In this document: positions 17,623 through 27,227 of the stretch, in pieces
How the letters are laid out: the number at the start of each line of letters is the position of its first letter
Position numbering within the stretch: position 1 is the first letter of the stretch
Source of the DNA: Pseudomonas taiwanensis DSM 21245
Lineage (GTDB): Bacteria > Pseudomonadota > Gammaproteobacteria > Pseudomonadales > Pseudomonadaceae
Direction: 5' to 3'
Assembly: GCF_000425785.1 (NCBI RefSeq)
Contig: NZ_AUEC01000012.1
Span: 62,001 to 126,000 of the forward strand
Length of the DNA stretch: 64,000 nt
Notes under the pieces: model-generated
The model's input: the letters and a program-made list of their open reading frames with translations, nothing else
The model's database searches: none
What the model was told of the DNA's origin: nothing
Program-made: the position numbers and the translations under genes

Positions 17623-19863
17623 ATGCAATCCAGAACCTCACCCAACAGCCTGGCCCTGGCGTTTGTCGCGCTGGCGTCGCCGGCCATGGTGGCGACTGCG
17701 GCCGAGGCCGAACAGCAACACACCGGTGAGGTGGTGGAGGTTCCGATGGCCGACCCTGCGCTGGTGATCCAGGACACCTTGGTGACCGCCGAGCGTGAGG
17801 CACGCCAGGCGCTGGGTTCGTCGATCATCACTGCTGAAGATATCCAGCGTCACCCACCAGCCAATGACCTGTCCGACATCATTCGCCGCGAGCCGGGGGT
17901 CAACCTCACCGGCAACAGTGCCAGTGGCGCGCGGGGCAACAACCGCCAGATCGACCTGCGGGGCATGGGGCCGGAAAACACCCTGATCCTCATCGATGGC
18001 AAGCCCTCCAGTGCACGCAATGCGGTGCGTTATGGCTGGAACGGCGACCGCGACACCCGTGGCGAAACCAACTGGGTGCCGGCCGAGGCTGTCGAGCGCA
18101 TCGAGATTCTTCGCGGTCCGGCTGCAGCGCGCTACGGCTCCGGCGCCATGGGCGGGGTGGTCAATATCATCACCAAACGCCCCACCGAAGCGTTCAAAGG
18201 CAACGTCAACCTGTACACCCAACTGCCCCAGGACAGCGCCGAAGGGGCTAGCCAACGGACCAACTTCAACCTCAGCGGCGGGCTGACCGAAAACCTGGGG
18301 GGGCGGTTGTACGGAGGCCTGGCCAAGACCGATGCCGACGACCTGGACATCAACGCCAGCCATGCCAACAGCGCTTTGGTCGCTGGCCGTGAAGGGGTGC
18401 GCAACAAAGACATCAATGGTCTGCTGAGCTGGAAACTCAATGATGAGCATCGCCTCGAAGCCAGCGCAGGTTACAGCCGCCAGGGCAACATCTACGCTGG
18501 CGATACCATGAACAGCAACGGTGGCAGCAATGTCGAGCTGATCTCCAGCCTGTATGGCCACGAGACCAATGTCATGCAACGGAGCACCTACGACCTGACC
18601 CACCTGGGTGATTTCACCTGGGGCACCAGCAAGACCTCCCTGGCCTACGAGTACGTGCGCAACTGGCGTCTTAACGAAGGCCTGGCCGGTGGGCCTGAAG
18701 GGGCGATCAACGACACCGGGGCGGCTATGTCGCGCCTGCGCAACACCCGCCTGAGCAGCGAAGTGAACCTGCCGTTCGCCACGGGCAGCACCGAGCACGT
18801 GCTGACCCTGGGCGGTGAGTACCTCTACGAGTCGCTCAACGACCAGGGCTCGTTCCGCCCGCAGAGCTTCGACCCCAGTGGCGCGGGCAACAACGTCATC
18901 AGCGGTTTCGACCGCAGCGACTCGAAGATGACCGCCAAGAGCTATGCGCTGTTCGTCGAGGACAACATCGTTATCGGTGACACCACCGTCACCCCTGGCC
19001 TGCGTTTCGACCATCACGAGACCTTTGGCGACAACTTCAGCCCGAGCCTGAATGTGGCGCACAAGTTGACTGAGTCGTTGTCGCTCAAAGGGGGGATTGC
19101 CCGCGCCTACAAGACGCCGAACCTGTACCAGTCCAACCCTAATTACCTGCTCTACAGCCGTGGCAACGGCTGCAGCGTGCAGCAGACCAACGCCGGTGGC
19201 TGCTACCTGCAAGGCAACGCCGACCTGAAGCCGGAAATCAGCGTCAACAAGGAAGTCGGCCTGCTGTACGACCGTGGCACCTGGCGCACCAGCGCGACCT
19301 ACTTTCGCAACGACTACAAGAACAAGATCATCGGCGATACCGATGTGCTCTACACCATCAACAGTGGCCGTCGTGTGACCCAATGGGAAAACGCCGGCAA
19401 GGCGCGGGTCGAGGGTATCGAGGGCAACCTGTTCGTCGAGCTGAGCCCGACGGTGGACTGGAACACCAACCTGACCTGGATGCTCGACAACGACAACCGC
19501 GAAACCGGCGAGCCGCTGTCGGTGATCCCCGAGTACACGGTCAACACCACGCTGGACTGGCGTGCCACCGACAAGCTGTCGTTCCAGGTCGCCGGCACTT
19601 ACTACGGCAAGCAGAAATCGCCGACCTACAACTTCCGCACCCAGGAAGACTACGACGAACAGGCGCAGCAGGATGTCGAAGCCTACGGGTTGGTGGATGT
19701 CAGTGCCGGGTACACGTTCAACGCCAACTACAACGTGCGGGTAGGGGTGAACAACGTGTTCGACAAGCAGATCCTGCGCGGCGGCAATGCCAGCAGCTCG
19801 GGCGCCAACACCTACAACCAGCCAGGGCGCGCGTTATTCGCTTCGTTGAACATCTCGTTCTGA
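17623..19863 (+). CDS. TonB-dependent siderophore receptor, PfeA/FepA-like
   Basis: 746 residues. A signal peptide ending near ATAAEA is followed by a TonB-box-like segment (QDTLVTAE), a plug domain (IDLRGMGPENTLILIDGKPSS, VERIEILRGPAAARYG) and a 22-strand barrel ending in the terminal Phe typical of outer membrane proteins. The RYGWNGDRDTRGETNW stretch is close to ferric-enterobactin receptors, so a catecholate siderophore is likely. The start at 17623 has GGAGAA 6 bases upstream. The next three genes are co-oriented iron-uptake partners. Confidence 0.93.
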   Translation: MQSRTSPNSLALAFVALASPAMVATAAEAEQQHTGEVVEVPMADPALVIQDTLVTAEREARQALGSSIITAEDIQRHPPANDLSDIIRREPGVNLTGNSASGARGNNRQIDLRGMGPENTLILIDGKPSSARNAVRYGWNGDRDTRGETNWVPAEAVERIEILRGPAAARYGSGAMGGVVNIITKRPTEAFKGNVNLYTQLPQDSAEGASQRTNFNLSGGLTENLGGRLYGGLAKTDADDLDINASHANSALVAGREGVRNKDINGLLSWKLNDEHRLEASAGYSRQGNIYAGDTMNSNGGSNVELISSLYGHETNVMQRSTYDLTHLGDFTWGTSKTSLAYEYVRNWRLNEGLAGGPEGAINDTGAAMSRLRNTRLSSEVNLPFATGSTEHVLTLGGEYLYESLNDQGSFRPQSFDPSGAGNNVISGFDRSDSKMTAKSYALFVEDNIVIGDTTVTPGLRFDHHETFGDNFSPSLNVAHKLTESLSLKGGIARAYKTPNLYQSNPNYLLYSRGNGCSVQQTNAGGCYLQGNADLKPEISVNKEVGLLYDRGTWRTSATYFRNDYKNKIIGDTDVLYTINSGRRVTQWENAGKARVEGIEGNLFVELSPTVDWNTNLTWMLDNDNRETGEPLSVIPEYTVNTTLDWRATDKLSFQVAGTYYGKQKSPTYNFRTQEDYDEQAQQDVEAYGLVDVSAGYTFNANYNVRVGVNNVFDKQILRGGNASSSGANTYNQPGRALFASLNISF

Positions 19864-19978
19864 TCATCGCTAGCAAGCCGGCCCCACACGACCCTTGTGG
19901 GAGTCGGCTTGTGGTGGTGACGAACCGCAGCGATCGGGCTGCACGCAGCCCCCTAGGAAAAACACCAAGGACCACTCG

Positions 19979-20266
19979 ATGATCAGAGTCCCCGCCTGGC
20001 TGCAGATCCTCTCCCGCAGCTGCGCCGCGTTACTCGGCGGCTACGCCTTCAGTTACTCGGCCACCGCTTGCCTTGCCCGTCTGCTGCCGCTATCGCCCGC
20101 CGACGCGGTGATCGTCTCGACCCTGCTGGCATTCGTCCTCTACACCGGCGCCATCCTCTGGGCCTTCGCCAGCCGTGACGCCTTGCGCGCCTGGGCGCCG
20201 CTCGTCCTGGCAGCGCCGCTGGCGCTCATCGGGTTCTGGCCCCAGACACTGGAGTGGCTGGCATGA
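19979..20266 (+). CDS. DUF3649 membrane protein
   Basis: 95 residues with three hydrophobic segments, matching the small DUF3649 family that accompanies PepSY proteins near TonB receptors. Its stop overlaps the next start (ATGA). Likely an inner-membrane partner in reductive iron release from siderophores; this role is inferred from neighbourhood only. Confidence 0.8.
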   Translation: MIRVPAWLQILSRSCAALLGGYAFSYSATACLARLLPLSPADAVIVSTLLAFVLYTGAILWAFASRDALRAWAPLVLAAPLALIGFWPQTLEWLA

Positions 20267-21783
20267 AAAACACGTTCACTCAATCCATGGCCTGGCTGCA
20301 CACCTGGGCCGGGCTGATCTTCGGTTGGTTGCTGTTCGCCATTTTCGTCACCGGCACGTTGGCGGTGTTCGACGAGGAACTCGATCACTGGATGAAGCCT
20401 GAGATCCCGACCCGTAGCGTTTCCCAGGCCGATGCTGCCCGACAAGCGGTGGCCTTTTTGCAGGCGCATGAGCCGACAGCGAGCCACTGGGGTATCAGCT
20501 TGCCCACCGAGCGGGCGCCGGGGCTGCGGGTGTCCACGGGGGAGCGCCGCCATGGCGGTGGGGTGCAACTGGACCCGGCAACCGGCGAAGTCATCGAGGT
20601 CCGTGACAGCGTCGGCGGCAACTTTTTCTTCCGTTTCCACTTCACCCTCGACCTGCCGCGCAATTGGGGCATCTTCGTGGTCGGAGCCCTGGCCCTGGTG
20701 ATGCTCGCCGCGCTGGTGACCGGCATCGTCATTCACAAGAAAATCTTCAAGGAGTTCTTCACCTTCAGACCGAACAAAGGCCAGCGCTCCTGGCTGGATT
20801 TTCACAACGCCAGTGCAGTGCTGTTGCTGCCGTTTCACCTGATGATCACCTACACCGGGCTGGTGATCTTCATGCTGATCTACATTCCCGCGGGCGTCGA
20901 TGCGCTGTTCGATGGCAACCACCGCGCTTACTTCCAGGCCCAGGGCAATGCGCGGCTCGAACAACCCCGTGGGTTGACCAGGCAACCCGGCGAGCTGGTG
21001 GACATCGCACCCTTGCTGGCCCAGGCCGAGGCCCAGCTCGGCCCGATTGCTGGCTTGAGCATCCGTAACCCCAACACGGCCGGCGCACGTATCGAGATCC
21101 GCCCGGAGCTGGGCAACCGCATCGCCCTCAGCAAGGGCCAGGCGATGGTGTTCGATGGCGTCAGCGGCAAGCTGCTCAGCGATGTGCCTGAGCTGCGCCC
21201 TGCGCCGTTGACCCAGCGGGTGATGGTCGGCCTGCATTTCGCTCAATTCGGGGGCTACCCGATGCGCTGGCTGTACTTCGCCTGCGGGCTGGTCAGCTGC
21301 GCGATGATCGCCAGCGGCCTGGTGCTGTTCTGCGTCAAGCGCGGGCGCCAATACGCCAACAGCGGTGCCGAAGCACGCGGGCTTGGTGGGTACCGGGTTG
21401 CCGAGGTGTGCAACATCGGCTTCATCACCGGCCTGCTGCTGGCCTGCATCGGCTTGCTGTGGGCCAGCCGCTTGCTGCCAGTCGAACTGGCACTGCGGGA
21501 GCAGTGGGAAGTACGGGCGTTCTTTGGCGTGTGGTTGCTGGCGCTGCTGCATGCGGGTGTGCGCCCGGCCAAGCGCGCTTGGGTCGAGCAACTTGGCCTG
21601 GCCGCGCTGCTGTGCGCAGGCTTGGCCTCGCTCGGGGGAGTCGGCGATGCCATCCGTCTTGGCGTGGTGGTCACGGCGCTGGTGCTGGGCGGGCTTCTGG
21701 GGGCGGCGGCGTGGCGGGTGCAGCGTAAGCCGTCGGCGCCCAGGCAGGCAAGGGCAGGGCGCCTGAGGGAGATGCAAGCATGA
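20263..21783 (+). CDS. PepSY-associated TM protein, siderophore reductase-like
   Basis: 506 residues with four to five strong membrane segments. The first is TWAGLIFGWLLFAIFVTGT with the adjacent His typical of the PepSY_TM family; a periplasmic PepSY-like region lies between helices. Relatives such as FoxB, PiuB and FegB reduce or dissociate ferric siderophores in the inner membrane. Sits in an overlapping operon (ATGA at both ends) after the receptor. Confidence 0.87.
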   Translation: MKNTFTQSMAWLHTWAGLIFGWLLFAIFVTGTLAVFDEELDHWMKPEIPTRSVSQADAARQAVAFLQAHEPTASHWGISLPTERAPGLRVSTGERRHGGGVQLDPATGEVIEVRDSVGGNFFFRFHFTLDLPRNWGIFVVGALALVMLAALVTGIVIHKKIFKEFFTFRPNKGQRSWLDFHNASAVLLLPFHLMITYTGLVIFMLIYIPAGVDALFDGNHRAYFQAQGNARLEQPRGLTRQPGELVDIAPLLAQAEAQLGPIAGLSIRNPNTAGARIEIRPELGNRIALSKGQAMVFDGVSGKLLSDVPELRPAPLTQRVMVGLHFAQFGGYPMRWLYFACGLVSCAMIASGLVLFCVKRGRQYANSGAEARGLGGYRVAEVCNIGFITGLLLACIGLLWASRLLPVELALREQWEVRAFFGVWLLALLHAGVRPAKRAWVEQLGLAALLCAGLASLGGVGDAIRLGVVVTALVLGGLLGAAAWRVQRKPSAPRQARAGRLREMQA

Positions 21784-22112
21784 TCATGCTGGTCACAGGC
21801 GGCGTGCTGTGCGCCTACGCTGGAATGCTCGGGCTGTGCCAGGGCCTGGAGCGCCACTACAAGCAGGTCTGGCAGCGCACCTGCCCCCGGTCGCTTCGTC
21901 TGACCCTGCGCAGCGCAGGTTGGCTGGCCTTGCTGGCGAGCCTGTGGCTCTGTGCCCAGGCCTGGGGTTGGGCCATGGGACCGGTGGCTTGGTTCGGTGC
22001 GATGTCGCTGGCCGGGATGGCACTGCTGATGCTGCTGCCATACTGGCCACGGCTGGCGGTTGCGTTGGTTGCGCTGGTGCCGGTCTGGGGGCTGCTGCAG
22101 CTGTGCTTTTGA
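21780..22112 (+). CDS. DUF3325 membrane protein
   Basis: 110 residues with about three hydrophobic helices, matching DUF3325, a family that travels with DUF3649 and PepSY genes downstream of siderophore receptors. The ATG overlaps the PepSY gene stop. No motif suggests a specific reaction. Confidence 0.8.
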   Translation: MIMLVTGGVLCAYAGMLGLCQGLERHYKQVWQRTCPRSLRLTLRSAGWLALLASLWLCAQAWGWAMGPVAWFGAMSLAGMALLMLLPYWPRLAVALVALVPVWGLLQLCF

Positions 22113-22240
22113 GCCGGACGCGAGGCTGCAAGCCAGTCCCTGGCGCGCTGACGCTGCCTTCCGTCACCCTGGCGGTTGCGGTAAAACATCCACAGACGTG
22201 CTAAACCAGTCTGCTCAACTCGACCCTCAAGAGATTCCCG

Positions 22241-22780
22241 GTGAAAGCTGTACGCCTCACACTCATTTGTCATGCCCAGACCGCGGCTCAGCGAGCGGGG
22301 CGTTTGCATCGTGCGCAGGATGGCATTCTGGACCACGCCGATCGGCCATTGACCCCTATGCCCGATGTGCGCGTGTTGACGGCACCAGAGGCACGTACCA
22401 GGGAAACGGCGGCCTGGTTGTCGGGCGCGCCTCAGGTCGAGGTCGGCCTGGCCGATTGCGACCTGGGTCGCTGGCAGGGCATGACGCTGAAGCAGTTGCA
22501 GGCCGAGCAGCCCGAGGCGCTGGCGCAGTGGCTGGAGGACCCTCGCAGCGCACCCCATGGGGGCGAATCCTTTGCCGAGGTGTGCCAGCGGGTGGGCGGT
22601 TGGCTGGAGGCGTTCGAGGGGAAGGGGGACTGGTTGGCAGTGACGCACCCTATGGTGATCCGGGCAGTGATCGTTCACCTACTGGGGTGTCCGCTGACAG
22701 CGTACCAACGCATCGATGTGTTGCCGCTGTCGCGTCTGGCGTTGAGTTACACCGGGCAATGGCGCCTGCGTCTGGCGTGA
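22241..22780 (+). CDS. Histidine phosphatase-family protein, altered RHG motif
   Basis: 179 residues from a GTG start. The fold is that of the phosphoglycerate mutase/CobC-like histidine phosphatases, with the second catalytic His in AVTHPM (His136). The signature Arg-His-Gly is replaced by Cys10-His11-Ala12 (LICHAQT), so the nucleophilic His is kept but the phosphate-binding Arg is lost. Related pseudomonad proteins often carry similar HAxT variants. Activity is uncertain. Confidence 0.75.
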   Translation: MKAVRLTLICHAQTAAQRAGRLHRAQDGILDHADRPLTPMPDVRVLTAPEARTRETAAWLSGAPQVEVGLADCDLGRWQGMTLKQLQAEQPEALAQWLEDPRSAPHGGESFAEVCQRVGGWLEAFEGKGDWLAVTHPMVIRAVIVHLLGCPLTAYQRIDVLPLSRLALSYTGQWRLRLA

Positions 22781-22795
22781 CGCAGGCGCGTCAGC

Positions 22796-23581
22796 TCAGA
22801 ACGCCAGCTTGTAGCCGATCAACAGCAGCATGCCGGCCAGGCAAGGCCGCAGCACGCGGTCGGAGATACGCCCGGTGAGGTGGCTACCCAGGTAGATGCC
22901 TGGCAGCGAGCCGAGCAGCAGGTAACCCAGCAGCGACCAGTCCATGTTGCCCATGCCCGCATGGCCTAGGCCGGCAACCAGGGTCAGCGGCACGGCGTGG
23001 GCGATCTCGGTCCCCACCAGACGGCGGGTAACCAGGAACGGGTAGAGCAGGAACAACGCCACCGTGCCCAGGGCCCCTGCACCGATGGAAGTGAGCGTGA
23101 CCATCACGCCCAGCACCACGCCGGTGAGCACGGTGAGGATATTCAGGCTGCGATCGCTCAGATGGTAGTGGTCACCGGCATGGCGATTGGCGAAAGCCTG
23201 CAGGCGCGACTTGAACAGGATCGCCAGCGCGGTCAGGATCAGCACCACCGCCAGGCCTTGTTTGATCACCGCATTGAGTGCCGAGGTGTCGGTGTGCAGG
23301 GTGCTGAGAAACCACAGCGTCAGCGCGGCGGCAGGCACGCTGCCCAGGCTGAGCAGGCCGGTGATCTTCCAGTCGATGTTCCTGTTGCGGCCATGCACCC
23401 AGACACCACTGGCCTTGGTGATGGCGGCGTACAGCAGGTCGGTACCCACGGCGGTGGCCGGATTGATGCCGAACCAAAGAAGAATGGGCGTCATCAGCGA
23501 ACCGCCACCGACGCCGGTCATGCCGACGATGAAACCTACAACCAGTCCGGCAATGGTGAAACCAAAAGAACCTACATCCAT
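22796..23581 (-). CDS. TauE/SafE-family (TSUP) exporter
   Basis: 261 residues, about eight membrane helices, with the family signature GMTGVGGGSLMTPILLWFG near the N-terminus and a repeated half later (VMVTLTSIGAGALGTV). TSUP proteins export sulfite, sulfoacetate or related anions; the substrate is not defined by context. Convergent with the phosphatase-like gene (15-base gap). Confidence 0.88.
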   Translation of the reverse strand: MDVGSFGFTIAGLVVGFIVGMTGVGGGSLMTPILLWFGINPATAVGTDLLYAAITKASGVWVHGRNRNIDWKITGLLSLGSVPAAALTLWFLSTLHTDTSALNAVIKQGLAVVLILTALAILFKSRLQAFANRHAGDHYHLSDRSLNILTVLTGVVLGVMVTLTSIGAGALGTVALFLLYPFLVTRRLVGTEIAHAVPLTLVAGLGHAGMGNMDWSLLGYLLLGSLPGIYLGSHLTGRISDRVLRPCLAGMLLLIGYKLAF

Positions 23582-23711
23582 ACGCTACTCGACTGCCCAG
23601 CTTGCCCGTTTTCGGATGCTGCCCAGCATATAGATTTTTTTATAGCCAAATAGACTTGTTCGTTATTAGGTTATAACTGCGCTGATGCAGCGGCATCCCG
23701 ATGATGCAGCA

Positions 23712-23760
23712 AACGCCGGCAAGCCGGACCCTCGTCGAAGGGGGAGCCGCCTTGCCAGCG
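23712..23760. repeat. REP-like inverted repeat
   Basis: CGCCGGCAAGCCGG faces GCCGCCTTGCCAGCG across a short GC-rich loop, at the 3' end of the chemoreceptor gene. This is the P. putida REP signature and may form a transcript-end hairpin. Confidence 0.6.
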
Positions 23761-23771
23761 ATGGGGCCGAA

Positions 23772-25658
23772 TCAGATTCGGAAGCTACCCACCAGTTGCT
23801 TCAACCGCCCGGCCTGCTGGGCCAGCGCATCGCAGTGACGCAGGGTTTCATTGAGGTTTTCCACCCCTTGCTGGTTCAGTGCGTTGATCTGGGTGATGTC
23901 CAGGTTGAGGCTCTCGACCACGGCGGTCTGTTCCTCGGTGGCGGTGGCGACGGATTGGTTCATGCCGTCGATCTCGCCGATACGCTGGGTCACGCTGGCC
24001 AGCCGCTCGCCCGCCTGGTTGGCCACCTGCACGGTCTGCTCGCTGGACACCTGGCTGGTGTTCATGGTGTGGACCGCCTCGCGGGAACCGACCTGCAGGC
24101 TGGTGATCATGCGGTGGATCTCTTCGGCCGACTCCTGGGTGCGGTGCGCAAGGTTACGCACTTCATCGGCCACCACCGCGAACCCACGTCCGGCCTCACC
24201 GGCGCGGGCGGCTTCGATGGCGGCGTTGAGTGCCAGCAGGTTGGTCTGCTGGGAGATGCCTTTGATCACATCGAGGATCTTGCCGATGTCGTCGGTACTG
24301 GCGTTGAGCGCTTCGATCTGCTCGCAGGATTCGCTGATCCGTTGCGACAGAGCGGTCATGGCGTTGATCGCTTCTTCGACCACTTCGCGACCGCCATGGG
24401 CCTGTTCGCTGGCACCGCTGGCATGCTGCGAGGCATCGGCGGCGTTGCGGGCGATTTCCTGGGTGGCGGCACCGAGCTGGTTGATCGCGGCGGCAACGCT
24501 GTTGGTGCGCATGCTTTGTTCTTCAGAACCGATGATCGAGGCGTTGGAGGCGTTGACCACCTTTTCCGACAAATCGTGTACCAGGCGAGTTGCCGAAGAC
24601 ACTTCGCTCATGGACGCGTGGATACGCTCGACGAAGCGGTTGAACGAGGTCGCCAATTCGCCGAATTCGTCCTTGTGTTGCACGGTCAGGCGGCGGGTCA
24701 GGTCACCTTCGCCCTCGGCGATGTCACGCATGGCGCGGCCCATGGTGGTCAGCGGGCGCATCAGCACCGGGATCAGCAGGCCCAACAGGCCGGCGATGGC
24801 CGCTACCGCGATGATCATGGCGATGACCGCCGAAGTGCGGAACTGGCCAAGCGCGGCATAGGCCTTGTCCTTGTCGATCGACAGGCCGATGTACCACTTC
24901 GCCGAGGGCAGGCCGCTGACCGGGGCGAAGGAAATCAGTCTTTGCTGACCATTGAGCGTGACATCCTGCATACCGGTGGTGACCCGCAGGCCGCTGCCGG
25001 GATAGATGTCTTTGAGGTTCTTCATCGCCTGGTCTTTGTCCGGGCTGACGATCACCTGGCCTTCGCTGTCGACGAGGAAGGCATGACCGATACCGCCGAA
25101 GTCGACCGAGTTGATGATCTGCACCAGGGTATCGAGGGTCAGGTCGCCGCCAACCACGCCCATCAGCTCGCCGTTGCCCTTGCGCTTGACCGGGGTGGCG
25201 ATGGTGACCATCAGGCCACCTACGGCGCCCTGGTAGGGGGCGGTGAGGACGGTTTGCCCGGCGCTGACCGCCGCGCCGTACCAGGGGCGCTGGCGTGGGT
25301 CGTAGCCGGCAGGCATCTGTGCGTTGGGACGCTGGGTGAACGCGCCGGTAGCCTGGCCCAGGTAGGTGAAGAGGAAATTGCTCGTGTAGGACGGTTGCTC
25401 GATCAGCCCGGCCAGGTTGTCGCCAGCGCCTTGCTCGGCGATGTCCTGGGCCAGGTTCTCCAGCACCAGGATGCGCCCGCTCATCCAGTTCTGCACGCTG
25501 CTGGCAGTCAGCGCACCGGACTGTTGCACGGACGATTCGATGTTTTGGGCAATGGTGTTGCGTTGCAGGTAATCGTTGTAAAGCGTGAACAGAGCGAAGG
25601 CCAGCACCACGACGGCGCAGGCGCTGAGCAGGATCTTATGGCGGAATTTCAGGTTCAT
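23772..25658 (-). CDS. Methyl-accepting chemotaxis protein, dCache
   Basis: 628 residues. An N-terminal membrane helix ([16 protein letters not shown]), a periplasmic dCache_1 sensor of about 240 residues, a second helix, a HAMP and the cytoplasmic signalling region with the conserved hairpin ([20 protein letters not shown]). The sensor has RPWYGAA and a downstream GGDLT Asp, features of amino-acid-binding dCache receptors such as PctA-like proteins. The ligand is thus probably an amino acid, by inference. Monocistronic. Confidence 0.92.
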   Translation of the reverse strand: MNLKFRHKILLSACAVVVLAFALFTLYNDYLQRNTIAQNIESSVQQSGALTASSVQNWMSGRILVLENLAQDIAEQGAGDNLAGLIEQPSYTSNFLFTYLGQATGAFTQRPNAQMPAGYDPRQRPWYGAAVSAGQTVLTAPYQGAVGGLMVTIATPVKRKGNGELMGVVGGDLTLDTLVQIINSVDFGGIGHAFLVDSEGQVIVSPDKDQAMKNLKDIYPGSGLRVTTGMQDVTLNGQQRLISFAPVSGLPSAKWYIGLSIDKDKAYAALGQFRTSAVIAMIIAVAAIAGLLGLLIPVLMRPLTTMGRAMRDIAEGEGDLTRRLTVQHKDEFGELATSFNRFVERIHASMSEVSSATRLVHDLSEKVVNASNASIIGSEEQSMRTNSVAAAINQLGAATQEIARNAADASQHASGASEQAHGGREVVEEAINAMTALSQRISESCEQIEALNASTDDIGKILDVIKGISQQTNLLALNAAIEAARAGEAGRGFAVVADEVRNLAHRTQESAEEIHRMITSLQVGSREAVHTMNTSQVSSEQTVQVANQAGERLASVTQRIGEIDGMNQSVATATEEQTAVVESLNLDITQINALNQQGVENLNETLRHCDALAQQAGRLKQLVGSFRI

Positions 25659-25801
25659 GTTTCGAGACCTTGAGCCAGTGATGGGAGGGCGCTGCGCGCT
25701 TGTGGCGGGCGTGCGGACCTTTCACCTTTCATATCGGCGTGCTGGGTAAAAAATTGAAACAGTAACAGTGACTTATTGATCCTCTGTCGACGGACGGCAG
25801 G

Positions 25802-26680
25802 TCAGCGTGTGGCCAAGTGTTCGATCAGCATGCGAGCAGCCTGGCGCAGCGGCTGTTGCTTGCGCCAGAAGGCATGGATCGGCAGCTGCAGCTCATTGTG
25901 CGTGTTGCGAAAATTCAGGCGCACCAGGCGTCCGGCTTCGATCAGCGGGGCGACCCGGCTGAGCGGCAGATCACCCCAGCCATGGCCGGCTTCGACCATC
26001 TGCAGGGCGAGGTCGAAACTGTCGGTGTACCAATGGGTGGCACCGATCGAGGCACGCGGGTCGGCCAGCGGCAGGTCGCGGCTGCGCACCAGGATCTGGC
26101 GTACGGCAACCAGGTCCTCAAGATAATGGATGCGCTCGTCGAGCATGGCGCGATGGTTGGGAGACAGGGTCGCCACCAGTGTCTCTGTGCCGATGTGCTG
26201 GAATCCTCGTTGGGGGTCTACGTGCAGACCGGCGAAGGCCAGGCAAAGGTCCGCCCGCCCATTGTCGAGCAGCTGCAGGGCATCCTCTTGAGGGGCGCTG
26301 AGCAGGGCGATGTCCAGCAGCGGATAGCGCTCGCCCAGGTGGGCGATGGCGGCCAGCAAGGGACGGTGGTCGATGTCCGGGACCACGGCGATGCACAGGC
26401 TGCTTTCAAGCCCTTGGGACAGCTCAAGTGCATGCACCTGCAGAAGGCCTAGCTGCTCGGCAATCAGCCGGGCGTGGGGCTCGAGGGCCAAGGCACGGGG
26501 GCTGGGCCGCACTTCGCGCGGGCCGCGCTCGAACAGGGTATAGCCCAGTTCGGCTTCGAGGTTGCCGATGGCCATGCTCACCGCCGAGGGTACCCTGCCC
26601 AAGGCGCGCGCAGCGGCAGAAAACGAGCCATGGTCGAGCACGGCGAGGAACAACTGGATGTTATCGCTGGAAAAGTTCAT
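25802..26680 (-). CDS. LysR-family regulator
   Basis: 292 residues. The N-terminal winged HTH (NIQLFLAVLDHGSFSAAARALG, then AVSMAIGNLEAELG) is followed by a LysR substrate-binding domain. The start at 26680 has AGGAGG 7 bases upstream and beats an upstream in-frame codon. Divergent from the PACE efflux gene with about 100 bases between, so it probably regulates that gene. Confidence 0.93.
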   Translation of the reverse strand: MNFSSDNIQLFLAVLDHGSFSAAARALGRVPSAVSMAIGNLEAELGYTLFERGPREVRPSPRALALEPHARLIAEQLGLLQVHALELSQGLESSLCIAVVPDIDHRPLLAAIAHLGERYPLLDIALLSAPQEDALQLLDNGRADLCLAFAGLHVDPQRGFQHIGTETLVATLSPNHRAMLDERIHYLEDLVAVRQILVRSRDLPLADPRASIGATHWYTDSFDLALQMVEAGHGWGDLPLSRVAPLIEAGRLVRLNFRNTHNELQLPIHAFWRKQQPLRQAARMLIEHLATR

Positions 26681-26782
26681 GGGCAGCCTCCTGTCAGTCA
26701 ATCTGAAAGCTGTTGACTTTGCCTGTCAATAAAAATGAATCATCCTTGCGCCCATCGCTTTTGTCATTTGAGGTAACCCCTG

Positions 26783-27211
26783 GTGCAGGGACTGAAACGC
26801 AAACTGGTCTATGTGACCTTCTATGAACTGATCGGCCTGTGCATGTCGACCGTGGGGCTGGCCTACCTGTCGGACACTCAGGCATCGCACACCGGGCCAC
26901 TGGCGGTGATGATCACCACCATCGCCATGCTCTGGAACCTGATCTACAACAGCCTGTTCGAGTACTGGGAGAGCCGCCAGGCCAAGCGCGGTCGCAGCGT
27001 GGCGCGGCGGGTGGCGCATGCCGTGGGTTTCCAGCTGACCTTGGTGGTGTACCTGATACCGCTGATTGCCTGGTGGCTGGACATGAGCCTGGTCGAGGCG
27101 TTCCTGGTGGACCTGGCGTTCATCGTTCTGGTGCCTTGCTACACCTTCGTCTACAACTGGGCGTTCGACCGGATCTTCGGCCTGCCGACCTCGGCGATGG
27201 CCGTGGCCTGA
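26783..27211 (+). CDS. PACE-family efflux transporter
   Basis: 142 residues from a GTG start with an AGG element upstream. Two tandem bacterial transmembrane pair (BTP) repeats give four helices. Glu15 in FYELIG matches the proton-coupling Glu of AceI, and WNLIYNSLFEYWE and FVYNWAFD are the paired repeat signatures. PACE pumps export biocides such as chlorhexidine or short diamines. The divergent LysR neighbour is the usual regulator arrangement. Confidence 0.92.
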   Translation: MQGLKRKLVYVTFYELIGLCMSTVGLAYLSDTQASHTGPLAVMITTIAMLWNLIYNSLFEYWESRQAKRGRSVARRVAHAVGFQLTLVVYLIPLIAWWLDMSLVEAFLVDLAFIVLVPCYTFVYNWAFDRIFGLPTSAMAVA

Positions 27212-27227
27212 CGCCGCCCAGCCAGCC

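Noticed and set aside
23685..25673. Very long plus-strand frame opposite the chemoreceptor gene
   Set aside because: It is the antisense shadow of the GC-rich chemoreceptor gene; no domain, start site or protein-like composition.
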